Origin: Halalkaliarchaeum sp036625675
GTDB lineage: Archaea > Halobacteriota > Halobacteria > Halobacteriales > Haloferacaceae
NCBI GenBank assembly: GCA_036625675.1
Contig: JAZKTH010000059.1
Span: 1 to 13,584, forward strand
DNA length: 13,584 nt
Direction: 5' to 3'
The translations under genes were made by a program, and so were the position numbers. Under the pieces are notes generated by a model, which saw only the letters and a program-made list of their open reading frames with translations, had not been told where the DNA came from and did not search any database. Position 1 is the stretch's first letter. Every line of letters begins with the position of its first letter. Shown here piece by piece: positions 6,401-12,845 of the stretch.

Positions 6401-7948
6401 GTCGGTTCCGGCCGCCCAGTCGGCGGCCGTCTCCCAGACCCACTCCCCGGTCACCACCTCGATCGGGAGCCGGTCGCCCGATCCGAGCGACGAGACGTAC
6501 GCGTACACGGACCCGGCGCTTGCCCCTATCGCCTCGACGGTGAGCGTCGCGGTGCCGCCAGCAAAGCGGTCGTCGGTGTCCGACTCCCGGATCTCGAGGG
6601 CGCTGCTGTCCCCCACGTCGAAGGTGACCGGCGCGCCGTCGAACTCGGAGCCGGCTTCGGCCTCGAGCTGGGCGGTCTCGCCGACCGCCAGCTCCACGTC
6701 GTCGTCGACCCACCGGACGTCGCCGCCGTCTACGCTCCCGGCATCGTCGGGTGCGACGACGTCGATCGTCACCGTCACCGGGGCGACCCCGTCCCCGCTG
6801 ATCGTCACCGTGTCCGTGCCGGCCTCGTCGGGGGCGACGTACCGGACCGCCGCCAGGCCACGATCGCCCGTCGTCACCGTCAGGGAGGATTCCTCGCCGG
6901 TTCCGGACTCGAAGGCGCCCTCGTCGGCCTCGAACGTCACCGATTCGCCCGCGAGGACGTTGTCGTATCGGTCGCGTACCTCGGCGGAGAGTCGGGCCGT
7001 CCCCCCCGTGTAGACCGTCCCGTTTCCGGTCGGGGAGGCGAGGTAGGCCGGCGTCGGTCCGGTCCCGTCGCCGGCGGTCCCGCCGCTGCCGCCGGCGTCG
7101 CCCTCACCGACGTCGACCGCGGCGAGGTCGATGTCGTACTCGGGGCCTTCCTCCAGCGTGATGGCCGCAATGTCGTACTCGCCGGGGCCGGATTCGACGG
7201 TCACGTCGACGACGTGGGCGTCGTCGCCCTCGGCGATCCACGCCTCCCACTGGGACTGGTTCAGCCGGGTCGGCAGCCGGATCGTCACCGGTCCCCCGTC
7301 GGCCGCGACGGTCACGCTCCGGGTCGCGGGGCTCGCCGGATCGACCCGGATTTCCGCCTCCCCGCGCCCCTGCGCCGCCAGGGAGCCGGTGACGGCGGTG
7401 AGCCTGACGTCGGTTCCGTCGACGAGGGGGCGGTCCGTCAGGCCGAAGACCCGTCCGTCGGCGTCGGCGTACAGAAACGAGTGTTCGATCGCGTACGACG
7501 GCGCGGACTCGAGTTCGTTGTACCCGACGTCGTAGGCGAGAAGCGACGTCTCGACGCTCCGGGTGCTGCCGTTCCAGGCCGCCCTCACGCCGGCGGGCTC
7601 GCGGTCGACGGCGGTCGCGTTGGCGACGGCGATCTCGCCCCCCTCGGCGACGGTCTCCAGCGTTCCCACTGGGGGCGGCGGGTTCACGAACAGCACCCGC
7701 TCCGGGTACCGGGGCCCGAGTTCGACTCGGGCCGTGCCCCCCCGGTCGGCCTCCCGGGCGACCTCCATCCCGTCGCGCAGCTCCTGGAGGTCGCCCTGGA
7801 CGGCGATCCGGTGGTCGCCCTCCACGTCGGCGTTGGCGGCGGGGACCGCAACGAGTTGCCAGAACGAGAGCCCGAGGATCAAGATCGCGAACAGCAGAAT
7901 GAAACCGAGGACTTCGGAGACGGCGCGGTCCTCGTTGTTGTACGTCAT
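3494..7948 (-). CDS. Giant pilin-like surface protein with Ig, LamG, CARDB and malectin-like domains
   Basis: 1484 residues from ATG 7948; a TTG at 7960 would add four. The N-terminus is EDRAVSEVLGF followed by a hydrophobic helix (about 13-36), resembling archaeal type IV pilin precursors (RAVSPVIG type), with likely prepilin-peptidase cleavage near residue 9. A conserved ectodomain (about 41-281, with FVNPPPPVGTLET at 87-99 and WNG at 125-127) is shared with the upstream gene. After a Gly-rich linker (284-298) come Ig-like units (299-398 and 412-500), LamG 1 (543-747), a beta domain (751-849), a CARDB-like domain (858-949), a malectin-like domain (953-1106, VNFQP...GYLPDEG...YGW), LamG 2 (1156-1377) and a last beta domain (1381-1480). 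LamG and malectin-like folds commonly bind glycans. No C-terminal anchor and no cysteine are present. The likely role is a pilus- or surface-associated adhesin. It lies 36 nt after its paralogue, probably in one operon. Confidence 0.85.
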   Translation of the reverse strand: MTYNNEDRAVSEVLGFILLFAILILGLSFWQLVAVPAANADVEGDHRIAVQGDLQELRDGMEVAREADRGGTARVELGPRYPERVLFVNPPPPVGTLETVAEGGEIAVANATAVDREPAGVRAAWNGSTRSVETSLLAYDVGYNELESAPSYAIEHSFLYADADGRVFGLTDRPLVDGTDVRLTAVTGSLAAQGRGEAEIRVDPASPATRSVTVAADGGPVTIRLPTRLNQSQWEAWIAEGDDAHVVDVTVESGPGEYDIAAITLEEGPEYDIDLAAVDVGEGDAGGSGGTAGDGTGPTPAYLASPTGNGTVYTGGTARLSAEVRDRYDNVLAGESVTFEADEGAFESGTGEESSLTVTTGDRGLAAVRYVAPDEAGTDTVTISGDGVAPVTVTIDVVAPDDAGSVDGGDVRWVDDDVELAVGETAQLEAEAGSEFDGAPVTFDVGDSSALEIRESDTDDRFAGGTATLTVEAIGASAGSVYAYVSSLGSGDRLPIEVVTGEWVWETAADWAAGTDDRTASDDVGDREADTVRLGYAPTDGGLVGYWPFDGGAGTTAVDASGTGNDGTREGAPTTGVEGLLGSTAYELDGEDDHVRVPHDESLEMSDGDAVSVSMWVNQNEDLGRSWTALLQKSDASYNLQLNGANQPEFTIHTPDGGWQSASAGDALQQDRWYHLVGVYDGDEVRLYVDGELADATPVTGEMSDASASDVGIGENLERTGRHFSGRIDEPRLYDRALGEAEVDTLYRTAQSGTHTTGWKTGPRTLDSDGLVLNATDFELDGGEVTVTVESRTGGAGGTVETSDPIGLVDGVSRYDVRGIATDAEEFRLRVEFETPAETRTPVVGRLEVTDEVEADESTFAVSDFEAPDAVFEGETIDATATVSNVGGSSGTGTVEYRFGGTVVGSTDVTLDAGEETTVEFEHEVTDAPGAYDHAIRTADDDAGDTVQVLEAAVAVNFQPPAAEREADTPTGYLPDEGAQFGDRPGGYRYGWLGGENVEYRERNTAPDVRNDTLIHMDHRSADLEVWAVELPNGTYDVTLGMGDPDYTDSNHTVRVEGSVFEAKSDDVHSVTHEGTVEVTDGRLEIDPDVPGGDNQKLNYVELTRLEVTETDLGTRFGEGRFEGTSTARGGGSGELGVGYVSGADDVDTGMPGHDALVGQWRLDEDHGADSDGDLVADDSGEGNDGTTVGRIETGANGTFSGRAFRFDGTDDHVEIGHADVYDREAFAVNVWFKTDGHDDRIGVLSNKQDPGGQWRDRNWWLTMADDWLGVDSGAIWFRTSGGGTAPDVDLTADGEDYRDGEWHMATAVLDGESGEARLYVDGELKDEDDAVGVPDTPDAPIQVGSEVGGNRHWQGEIDQHAVFDRALTATEVERLYFDGTDGTFEGNYTSPEISGDGKQNWLELDVDATVPAGTNVTVTFRALDGDGEVVDSQSFGLDGTEETVKLDVASTERAAVRVEGRSTVVERTWRIPTLSVRHAPTVD

Positions 7949-7984
7949 CGTGTGTTGCAATTCAGTATCCGGATTCGGCGGAGT

Positions 7985-9751
7985 TTAGCTGCCGCACGCC
8001 TCCCACTCTCCTGATGCCAGTGTCTTTTGATCTTCTCCCTCCTGGAAGGTAGTCTCGAGACACTGACCTCCGTCGATCTCGGCGGTGACCGTGACCGGGA
8101 ACCTGTTGTTTGCCGCGTTGTCGATCTCTAGACTGACGTCGCTACCGGTCGGGCCCGAGACCGTTTGTGTAGCCGTTTGATCCTCGTTGCTCTCCGTTGC
8201 TGTGAACGTCACATCGACGTCAGAGGAGATTTCGAACTGGTCGATTATGACCTCACTCGGTCTGTCGTTCGGGCCGACGCTTTGGGTGACAAGACTCGCT
8301 TCTAGTGTGGTGAATGTGACATCGGCTTCCTCCACCTCCACGTCCATCGTCAACCGATCCCCGTCGCTGCCGCTGGAGGTGAACACCGTCACCGTCCCGT
8401 TCTCCTTCGCCGTGAACGTGGTCGCGTTCTCGCCGGCGGCGTCGGTCTCGCCGGTCGCGTCGACCTCGCCGACGGCGGTGTCGTTTACGGCGTAGCTCAC
8501 GTCCGCCCCGTCGGCGACGGGGTCGGTGAACATCCCGAGGTCGGCGGTTTCCCCCTGGCCACCGCGAAACACCAGTCCGTCCTCGTTCTCGACGTTGGGA
8601 TTCTCGGCCGCGATCGTGTCGGCGTCCTCCCAGTTCACCGCATAGGCCGGCTGGGACCCGCCGCCGTCGCTCGCGCCGGGTTTTACCTCGAAGTCCTCCA
8701 GCGGGTAGTCGATCCCGCCGTCGCCGAACGAGAGCGTGTCGCCGGCCTCGACGTCCGCGACCTCGATCTCGCCCCGGCGGTCGCTCACCAGCGTCTCCGT
8801 GGTGCCATCGTCCCGGGTCACTTCGACGGTCGCACCCCGGACGGGGTTGTTGTAGCGGTCGCGCACCTCGACCGTGACCGCGGGTGCCCGCTCCTCGGTG
8901 ACCGCGACGTACGCCGATCGCTCGTCTGGCGTCCCCCGCGTCGACTCCCCGACCCCGACGCGGGCCATCGTCAGGTCCTGATCCTCCGCGAGCGTGACCG
9001 TGATCGTCCCGGCGGCCGGATCCGGATCGACGTCGTACCCCTCCAGCTGGTCGGCCCAGCGTTCGGGGCTCTCGGTGGGGATCGTCACCTCGATCGGATC
9101 GCCCGCGTCGCCCGACAGCGTCACCGTGTTCTCGGAGGCGCTCAGCGCCCGGACCCGGAGCGACGCGCCGTCGACCCGAGAGGCGGCGTACTCGCCCTCG
9201 ACGGCGACGATCGTGAGTTCCCCGTCGCGCACGAGGATCTGGTCGGACAGCGTGAGGTTCGCGCCCGCGAAGCGGTTGTACACGAGGCTGTGTTCGTACC
9301 GCGTCTCCGGGGCGTCGTCGTACTCGTTGTAGTCGGGCCGGTAGACGACCGCGCTCGTGTCGTAGCTCCGTTCGGTCCCGTTCCAGAACTGTTCGACCCC
9401 CGGCTCGTTGCCGGGCGCGCCGTCGTACGCGATCGTGATCTCGCCGAGTTCCTCGGTCTCGAGCCTCCCGGTTGCCGGAGGTGGATTGACGAACACCGTC
9501 CGGACGGGATAGGTCGTCCCGAGCGTGACCGTCCGGCTGCCGCCGCCACCGCCGCCGGCGACGGACGTGACCAGGTCGCCGACCGCCTGGAGCTGTCCCT
9601 GGACGGCCTCGCTGTGCTGGATCTCGACCTGACGGTTCTGGTCGGGGACCACCGTGACCTGATAGATCGCGAGTCCCACGACCAGAAATCCCAGGAGTAT
9701 CACTGCACCGACCTGCAGCGCCTGCGCCCGCTCGTCCCCCCGGAACGTCAT
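7985..9751 (-). CDS. Pilin-like surface protein with Ig-like domains (paralogue of the giant protein)
   Basis: 588 residues. The N-terminus DERAQALQVGAV leads into one hydrophobic helix (about 10-34). The sequence after it, VVPDQNRQVEIQH...AVQGQLQ, matches the same region of the next gene. FVNPPPATGRLET falls at exactly the same residues (87-99), and WNG (123-125), YNE (141-143) and EHS (153-155) are also shared, so the first 270 residues are homologous. An Ig/carboxypeptidase-regulatory-like unit (VTVEVRDRYNNPVRGATV, about 279-345) follows, then a domain at 366-475. The last 118 residues are encoded by DNA of clearly lower GC and contain the only cysteines, C563 and C586. The helix lacks the Ser-Glu of classic prepilin motifs, so processing by prepilin peptidase is uncertain; the helix could stay as a membrane anchor. 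First gene of a likely two-gene operon with its own promoter. I do not recognise a named family. Confidence 0.8.
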   Translation of the reverse strand: MTFRGDERAQALQVGAVILLGFLVVGLAIYQVTVVPDQNRQVEIQHSEAVQGQLQAVGDLVTSVAGGGGGGSRTVTLGTTYPVRTVFVNPPPATGRLETEELGEITIAYDGAPGNEPGVEQFWNGTERSYDTSAVVYRPDYNEYDDAPETRYEHSLVYNRFAGANLTLSDQILVRDGELTIVAVEGEYAASRVDGASLRVRALSASENTVTLSGDAGDPIEVTIPTESPERWADQLEGYDVDPDPAAGTITVTLAEDQDLTMARVGVGESTRGTPDERSAYVAVTEERAPAVTVEVRDRYNNPVRGATVEVTRDDGTTETLVSDRRGEIEVADVEAGDTLSFGDGGIDYPLEDFEVKPGASDGGGSQPAYAVNWEDADTIAAENPNVENEDGLVFRGGQGETADLGMFTDPVADGADVSYAVNDTAVGEVDATGETDAAGENATTFTAKENGTVTVFTSSGSDGDRLTMDVEVEEADVTFTTLEASLVTQSVGPNDRPSEVIIDQFEISSDVDVTFTATESNEDQTATQTVSGPTGSDVSLEIDNAANNRFPVTVTAEIDGGQCLETTFQEGEDQKTLASGEWEACGS

Positions 9752-9775
9752 TACCCCACAGAACTCCCCCCTCGG

Positions 9776-9792
9776 TGAAAAGTACTTGTACT
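9776..9792 (-). promoter_or_regulatory. Probable promoter with inverted repeat before the pilin-like operon
   Basis: On the minus strand AGTACTTTTCAC (9787-9776) lies 25-36 nt before the ATG at 9751, the right place for a TATA element with a very short leader. AGTAC and GTACT (9781-9785 and 9788-9792, two-base spacer) form a 12-bp inverted repeat overlapping it, a plausible operator. The TATA match is weak, and read-through from metYX is an alternative, since only 67 nt separate the genes. Confidence 0.4.
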
Positions 9793-9818
9793 CCCGCCAC
9801 CGTTGGCAACCGCCGCCG

Positions 9819-11138
9819 TCACTCCTCGCCGATCGCGGTGTCGTCCACGGCCCGACCGTCGGTCCCCTCCGCGAGGAAGTCCCGGATGGGCGGCCCGACG
9901 TTTTCGGGCTCCACGAGGAACGCGTCGTGGCCGTGGTCCGACTCGACGACGTGGTGGGCGACCGACGCCTCGTGCGCCCGGAGCGCCCGGGCGATCGTCG
10001 CGGACTGCTCGACGGTGAAGTGCCAGTCCCCCGTGAACGACATCACGAGCGCCTCGCCATCGAAGGCGGCCAGCGCCTCCGTGTCCGAGCCGTAGTCGGC
10101 CGCGAGGTCGTACTCGTCCATCGCCCGGGTGAGATACAGGTAGGAGTTCGGGTCGAACCGGTCCACGAACTTCCCGGCCTGGTAGTCCAGGTACGACTCC
10201 ACCTCCCGGTACGGGAAGAACGCGCCGGCCCGGTCCTGCGGGAACAGCTCCGTCCCGGCGTTCGCCTCCGCTTCCCGGCCGGCCGTGCGCCGGTCGAACT
10301 TCCGTTCCATCGACGCCTTCGAGTGGTACATCACGTGGCCGATCTGGCGGGCGATCGCGAGCCCGCGCTTCGGGGGCTCCGCGTCGTCGCCGTAGTAGTC
10401 CCCGCCGTTCCAGTTCGGATCCGCCCGGATCGCCCGCCTGGCGGCGGCGTCGAGCCCGAGGCACTGGGCGTCGAGCCGTGGGGCCGCCGCGACCGGGACG
10501 ATCCGTCGGACGTCGTCGGGATACCGCTTGGCCCACTCGAGCACGTTCATTCCGCCCACGCTCCCGCCGAGGACGGCGTGGAGCCGCCCGACGCCCAGCT
10601 CGTCGAGCAGCCGGCGCTGCGCGCGCGTCCAGTCCTCGACGGTCACCGGGGGGAAGTCCGATCCCCACGGCTCCCCGTCCGGCCCCTCGCTCGCCGGACC
10701 CGTCGTGCCGTAACACGAGCCGGGCACGTTCGCGCAGACGACGTAGTAGTCGGCGGTGTCGACGTACTTGCCCGCACCGACGACGTCGCCCCACCAGGCC
10801 CGCGCCTGTCCGGCCTGCCCGGTGGCGGCCTCCGGGGTCCGCGCGACGTTCTGGCTCCCGGTGAGGGCGTGGCACACGAGCACCGCGTTGTCGCCGTCGA
10901 ACTCGCCGTGCGCCTCGTAGGCGACCTCCAGGTCCGGGATCGTGTCGCCGGATTCGAAGGTGAACTCCCCCACCGAGACCGATCCCGCCTCGTGGGCGGG
11001 TTCCTCGTGTCTCCCGCCGTCGGTTGCGGGGTCACTGTGCCCGGTCGACCCGGTGGACGTCGCGTCCGCCCCCGCCGGCGTTGCGTCCGCCCCCGCCGGC
11101 GTTGCGTCCGCCCCCGGCGCCTCCTCCTCCCCGGTCAT
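9819..11138 (-). CDS. metX: Homoserine O-acetyltransferase
   Basis: 439 residues. The enzyme moves an acetyl group from acetyl-CoA to L-homoserine in methionine synthesis, in the cytoplasm. It has the alpha/beta-hydrolase fold with nucleophile S193 in GGSVGGM, D371 in TGDWHF and H404 in DHGHDAF as catalytic triad. Family blocks CHALTGSQ (89-96) and NVPGSCYGTTGP (137-148) are present. The first about 51 residues are an added low-complexity Ala/Gly/Asp/Thr segment built from a 21-bp tandem repeat. ATG 11138 is supported by its ATGA overlap with the metY stop codon, which suggests translational coupling; nothing else in the extension serves as a better start. Specificity for acetyl rather than succinyl is inferred from the pairing with an acetylhomoserine-type MetY. 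Confidence 0.92.
   Translation of the reverse strand: MTGEEEAPGADATPAGADATPAGADATSTGSTGHSDPATDGGRHEEPAHEAGSVSVGEFTFESGDTIPDLEVAYEAHGEFDGDNAVLVCHALTGSQNVARTPEAATGQAGQARAWWGDVVGAGKYVDTADYYVVCANVPGSCYGTTGPASEGPDGEPWGSDFPPVTVEDWTRAQRRLLDELGVGRLHAVLGGSVGGMNVLEWAKRYPDDVRRIVPVAAAPRLDAQCLGLDAAARRAIRADPNWNGGDYYGDDAEPPKRGLAIARQIGHVMYHSKASMERKFDRRTAGREAEANAGTELFPQDRAGAFFPYREVESYLDYQAGKFVDRFDPNSYLYLTRAMDEYDLAADYGSDTEALAAFDGEALVMSFTGDWHFTVEQSATIARALRAHEASVAHHVVESDHGHDAFLVEPENVGPPIRDFLAEGTDGRAVDDTAIGEE
11062..11120 (-). repeat. 21-bp tandem repeat inside metX
   Basis: The plus-strand unit GCGTCCGCCCCCGCCGGCGTT occurs at 11062-11082 and 11083-11103, perfectly, followed by a shortened copy starting at 11104. 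It keeps frame (21 bp is seven codons) and encodes repeated GADATPA in the N-terminal extension of MetX. Perfect identity of the copies points to recent expansion by slippage. Confidence 0.9.
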
Positions 11139-12412
11139 CGCGTCGCCTCCGTCAATCCGGCGTCGACGTCCGCGAGGACGTCCGCCGGATCCTCGATGCC
11201 GACCGACAGCCGGAGCATGTCCGGCGGCACGCCGGCCGCGCGCGCTTCGGCCTCGCTCAACTGGGCGTGGGTGGTGCTCGCGGGATGGATCACGAGCGTC
11301 TTCGCGTCGCCGACGTTCGCGAGGAAGCTCGTCAGGTCGACGGACTCACAGAAGCGCCGCGCCGCCGCGGGGCCGTCGGCGAGCCCGAACGTCACCATCC
11401 CGCCGAAGCCGTCGAGATACCGCTCGGCGTTCCCGTGAGTCGGGTGGTCCGACAGCCCGGGATACCTCACCCAGTCCACGCGGGGGTCCTCGCGGAGCTC
11501 CTCGGCGACGATCCGGGCGTTCTCGCAGTGACGGTCCATCCGAAGCGGCAGCGTCTCGATCCCCTGCAGGGTCTGCCAGGCGTCGTCGGGCGACTGGGCG
11601 CTGCCCAGCGTCCGCAGCGCCCGGTGGCGGAGCACCTTCGCGAGCGCCTCCTCGCCGAATCGCTCGGCGAAGTCGAAGCCGAAGGCCGGGTTCTCCCCGG
11701 AGAGTTCGGGGTAGTCGGCGTCGGGGTGATCCCAGGGGAACGTGCCGCCGTCGACGACCGCCCCCCCGACGGTCGTTCCCGAACCGTGGACCCACTTGGT
11801 CGTCGACTCCCAGACGACGTCGGCCCCGTGTTCGAGCGGCCGACACAGCGCCGGGGTCGCGAACGTGTTGTCGACGACGAGCGGGACGGCGCGCTCGTGG
11901 GCGACCTCCGCGAGACGCTCGAAGTCCGGGGTGACGAGCGAGGGGTTCGAAAGCGTCTCCACGTGCACGAACGCGGTGTCGTCGTCGATCGCCGCCGCGT
12001 AGTCGTCGCGGGAGCGCGGTTCGATCAGTCGGACCTCGATCCCCCGCCGGGACGCGATCGTCCGGAAGTAGGTGCTCGTCCCGCCGTACGTCTCCGCGGA
12101 CGCGACCACGTTGTCGCCGGCGCTCGCGAGCACGGTCGTCACCGCGTCGATGGCGGCCATGCCCGAGGCGGTCGCGACGCAGCCGACCCCGCCCGCAAGC
12201 GTCGCGAGCCGGGCCTCCAGCGTTCCGACCGTCGGGTTCGAGATCCGGGAGTACACGTCCCCCTCCGCGCGCAGCGCGTACAGGTCGCTGGCCCGGTCCG
12301 CGTCGTCGAAGACGTACGACGTCGTCCGGTGGACCGGCGTCGCACGCGCCCCCGTCGCCGGGTCCGGCTCGGCCCCGGCGTGGAGACTCTCAGTCCGGAT
12401 CCCGCGTTTCAT
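11135..12412 (-). CDS. metY: O-acetylhomoserine sulfhydrylase (aminocarboxypropyltransferase)
   Basis: 425 residues, the normal length for this Cys/Met-metabolism PLP enzyme family. It replaces the acetyl group of O-acetylhomoserine with sulfide to give homocysteine. K206 in ESTTKWVHGSG forms the Schiff base with PLP, D181 in VDNTFATP contacts the pyridine nitrogen, YSRISNPT (54-61) and ETYGGT (107-112) shape the cofactor site, and R401 in RLSVGIED binds the substrate carboxylate. These are family-based assignments. Insertions such as the WDHPDADYPELSGENPAFGFDFAERF region favour MetY over cystathionine gamma-synthase or lyase, which are shorter. It is first in an operon with metX, sharing ATGA. 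A TATA box and a palindrome lie just upstream. The start at 12412 leaves a leader of only a few nucleotides. Confidence 0.92.
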   Translation of the reverse strand: MKRGIRTESLHAGAEPDPATGARATPVHRTTSYVFDDADRASDLYALRAEGDVYSRISNPTVGTLEARLATLAGGVGCVATASGMAAIDAVTTVLASAGDNVVASAETYGGTSTYFRTIASRRGIEVRLIEPRSRDDYAAAIDDDTAFVHVETLSNPSLVTPDFERLAEVAHERAVPLVVDNTFATPALCRPLEHGADVVWESTTKWVHGSGTTVGGAVVDGGTFPWDHPDADYPELSGENPAFGFDFAERFGEEALAKVLRHRALRTLGSAQSPDDAWQTLQGIETLPLRMDRHCENARIVAEELREDPRVDWVRYPGLSDHPTHGNAERYLDGFGGMVTFGLADGPAAARRFCESVDLTSFLANVGDAKTLVIHPASTTHAQLSEAEARAAGVPPDMLRLSVGIEDPADVLADVDAGLTEATR

Positions 12413-12436
12413 GTGTATCGTGCATATAGCTCCCGG

Positions 12437-12446
12437 TTTCTATAAC
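12437..12446 (-). promoter_or_regulatory. TATA box of the metYX operon
   Basis: GTTATAGAAA on the minus strand lies 25-34 nt before the metY ATG in an AT-rich pocket. This predicts transcription start within about five nucleotides of the start codon. Its upstream edge overlaps the 13-bp palindrome at 12443-12455. Confidence 0.65.
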
Positions 12447-12455
12447 TGACAGTTA
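12443..12455. promoter_or_regulatory. Palindrome overlapping the metYX promoter, candidate operator
   Basis: TAACTG-A-CAGTTA is a perfect 6+1+6 palindrome placed across the factor-B recognition side of the TATA box. A dimeric regulator bound here would compete with TBP/TFB and repress, or help recruit them. Sequence shows only the symmetry and the position; the regulator is unknown. Confidence 0.5.
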
Positions 12456-12496
12456 CGGCAATCCATGCCGGCGAGTCCGGCGTGAGGAGTCAGAAC

Positions 12497-12538
12497 GCGT
12501 CGCTACCGGCGGGAAGTGTCCGGAGGCGTCGCTACCGG
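12497..12538. repeat. Two direct copies of a 13-bp motif
   Basis: GCGTCGCTACCGG occurs at 12497-12509 and again at 12526-12538, 29 bp apart, in the non-coding stretch between eL40 and metY. No coding region covers it convincingly. It could be a duplicated regulatory site or chance in GC-rich DNA. Confidence 0.45.
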
Positions 12539-12615
12539 AACGAACGAAGCGGCGACCGCGAAGAGAACTCTCCCCGGAGAAGCGGTCCGGTCCGGAGCGG
12601 GGACGGAGCCCCCGA

Positions 12616-12765
12616 CTAGGCGCTGCGTCGTTCCTTCGCCTTCCGCCGGAGGCGGCTGTAGCCGCACTTCCGGCAGCTGTCCGCCCGGAGCGGGTTTCGC
12701 GCGTTACACCGCATGCAGATGAGTTTGTCGAGCGTGCGACGCTCGGCAGCTTCGAACTTGGCCAT
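12616..12765 (-). CDS. rpl40e: 50S ribosomal protein eL40 (L40e)
   Basis: A 49-residue basic protein starting MAKFEAAERRTLDKLICMRC and ending RRKAKERRSA, which I recognise as archaeal L40e, a component of the large ribosomal subunit. The four cysteines C17-x2-C20 and C31-x2-C34 form a zinc ribbon. Its basic character contrasts with the acidic proteins around it, as expected for an rRNA-binding protein. Full length, with ATG at 12765 and TAG at 12616-12618. Its own TATA-like element lies 22-30 nt upstream, so a leaderless transcript is likely. It sits between thioredoxin and metY without evident operon coupling to either. Confidence 0.95.
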   Translation of the reverse strand: MAKFEAAERRTLDKLICMRCNARNPLRADSCRKCGYSRLRRKAKERRSA

Positions 12766-12786
12766 GGTCCCACTACTTGCGGTGCG

Positions 12787-12795
12787 TTGTTAACA
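12787..12795 (-). promoter_or_regulatory. TATA-like element of eL40
   Basis: TGTTAACAA on the minus strand lies 22-30 nt before the eL40 ATG, the spacing for a leaderless transcript. It contains the palindrome GTTAAC. Moderate match to the haloarchaeal consensus. Confidence 0.45.
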
Positions 12796-12845
12796 GTTGC
12801 GAGAACAGGCGAGGGCTCGGCGGGCCGAACGTCGATCCGGCGGGG

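Noticed and set aside
3866..8014. Open frame of 1382 codons on the plus strand opposite the pilin-like genes
   Set aside because: It is the antisense shadow of GC-rich coding sequence. The minus strand has recognisable domains (LamG, CARDB, malectin-like, pilin helix), while this translation is Arg/Val/Gly-rich without any motif.
9799..9815. GTTGGCAAC-type symmetry after metX as a terminator
   Set aside because: Only four paired bases and no T tract on the minus strand.
9786..11438. Long plus-strand open frame opposite metX
   Set aside because: The minus strand encodes MetX with a full catalytic triad; this frame is a by-product of GC-rich third positions.
12453..12773. 106-codon minus-strand frame over eL40
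   Set aside because: eL40 with its zinc-ribbon cysteines is read in another frame of the same strand and is clearly the real gene.
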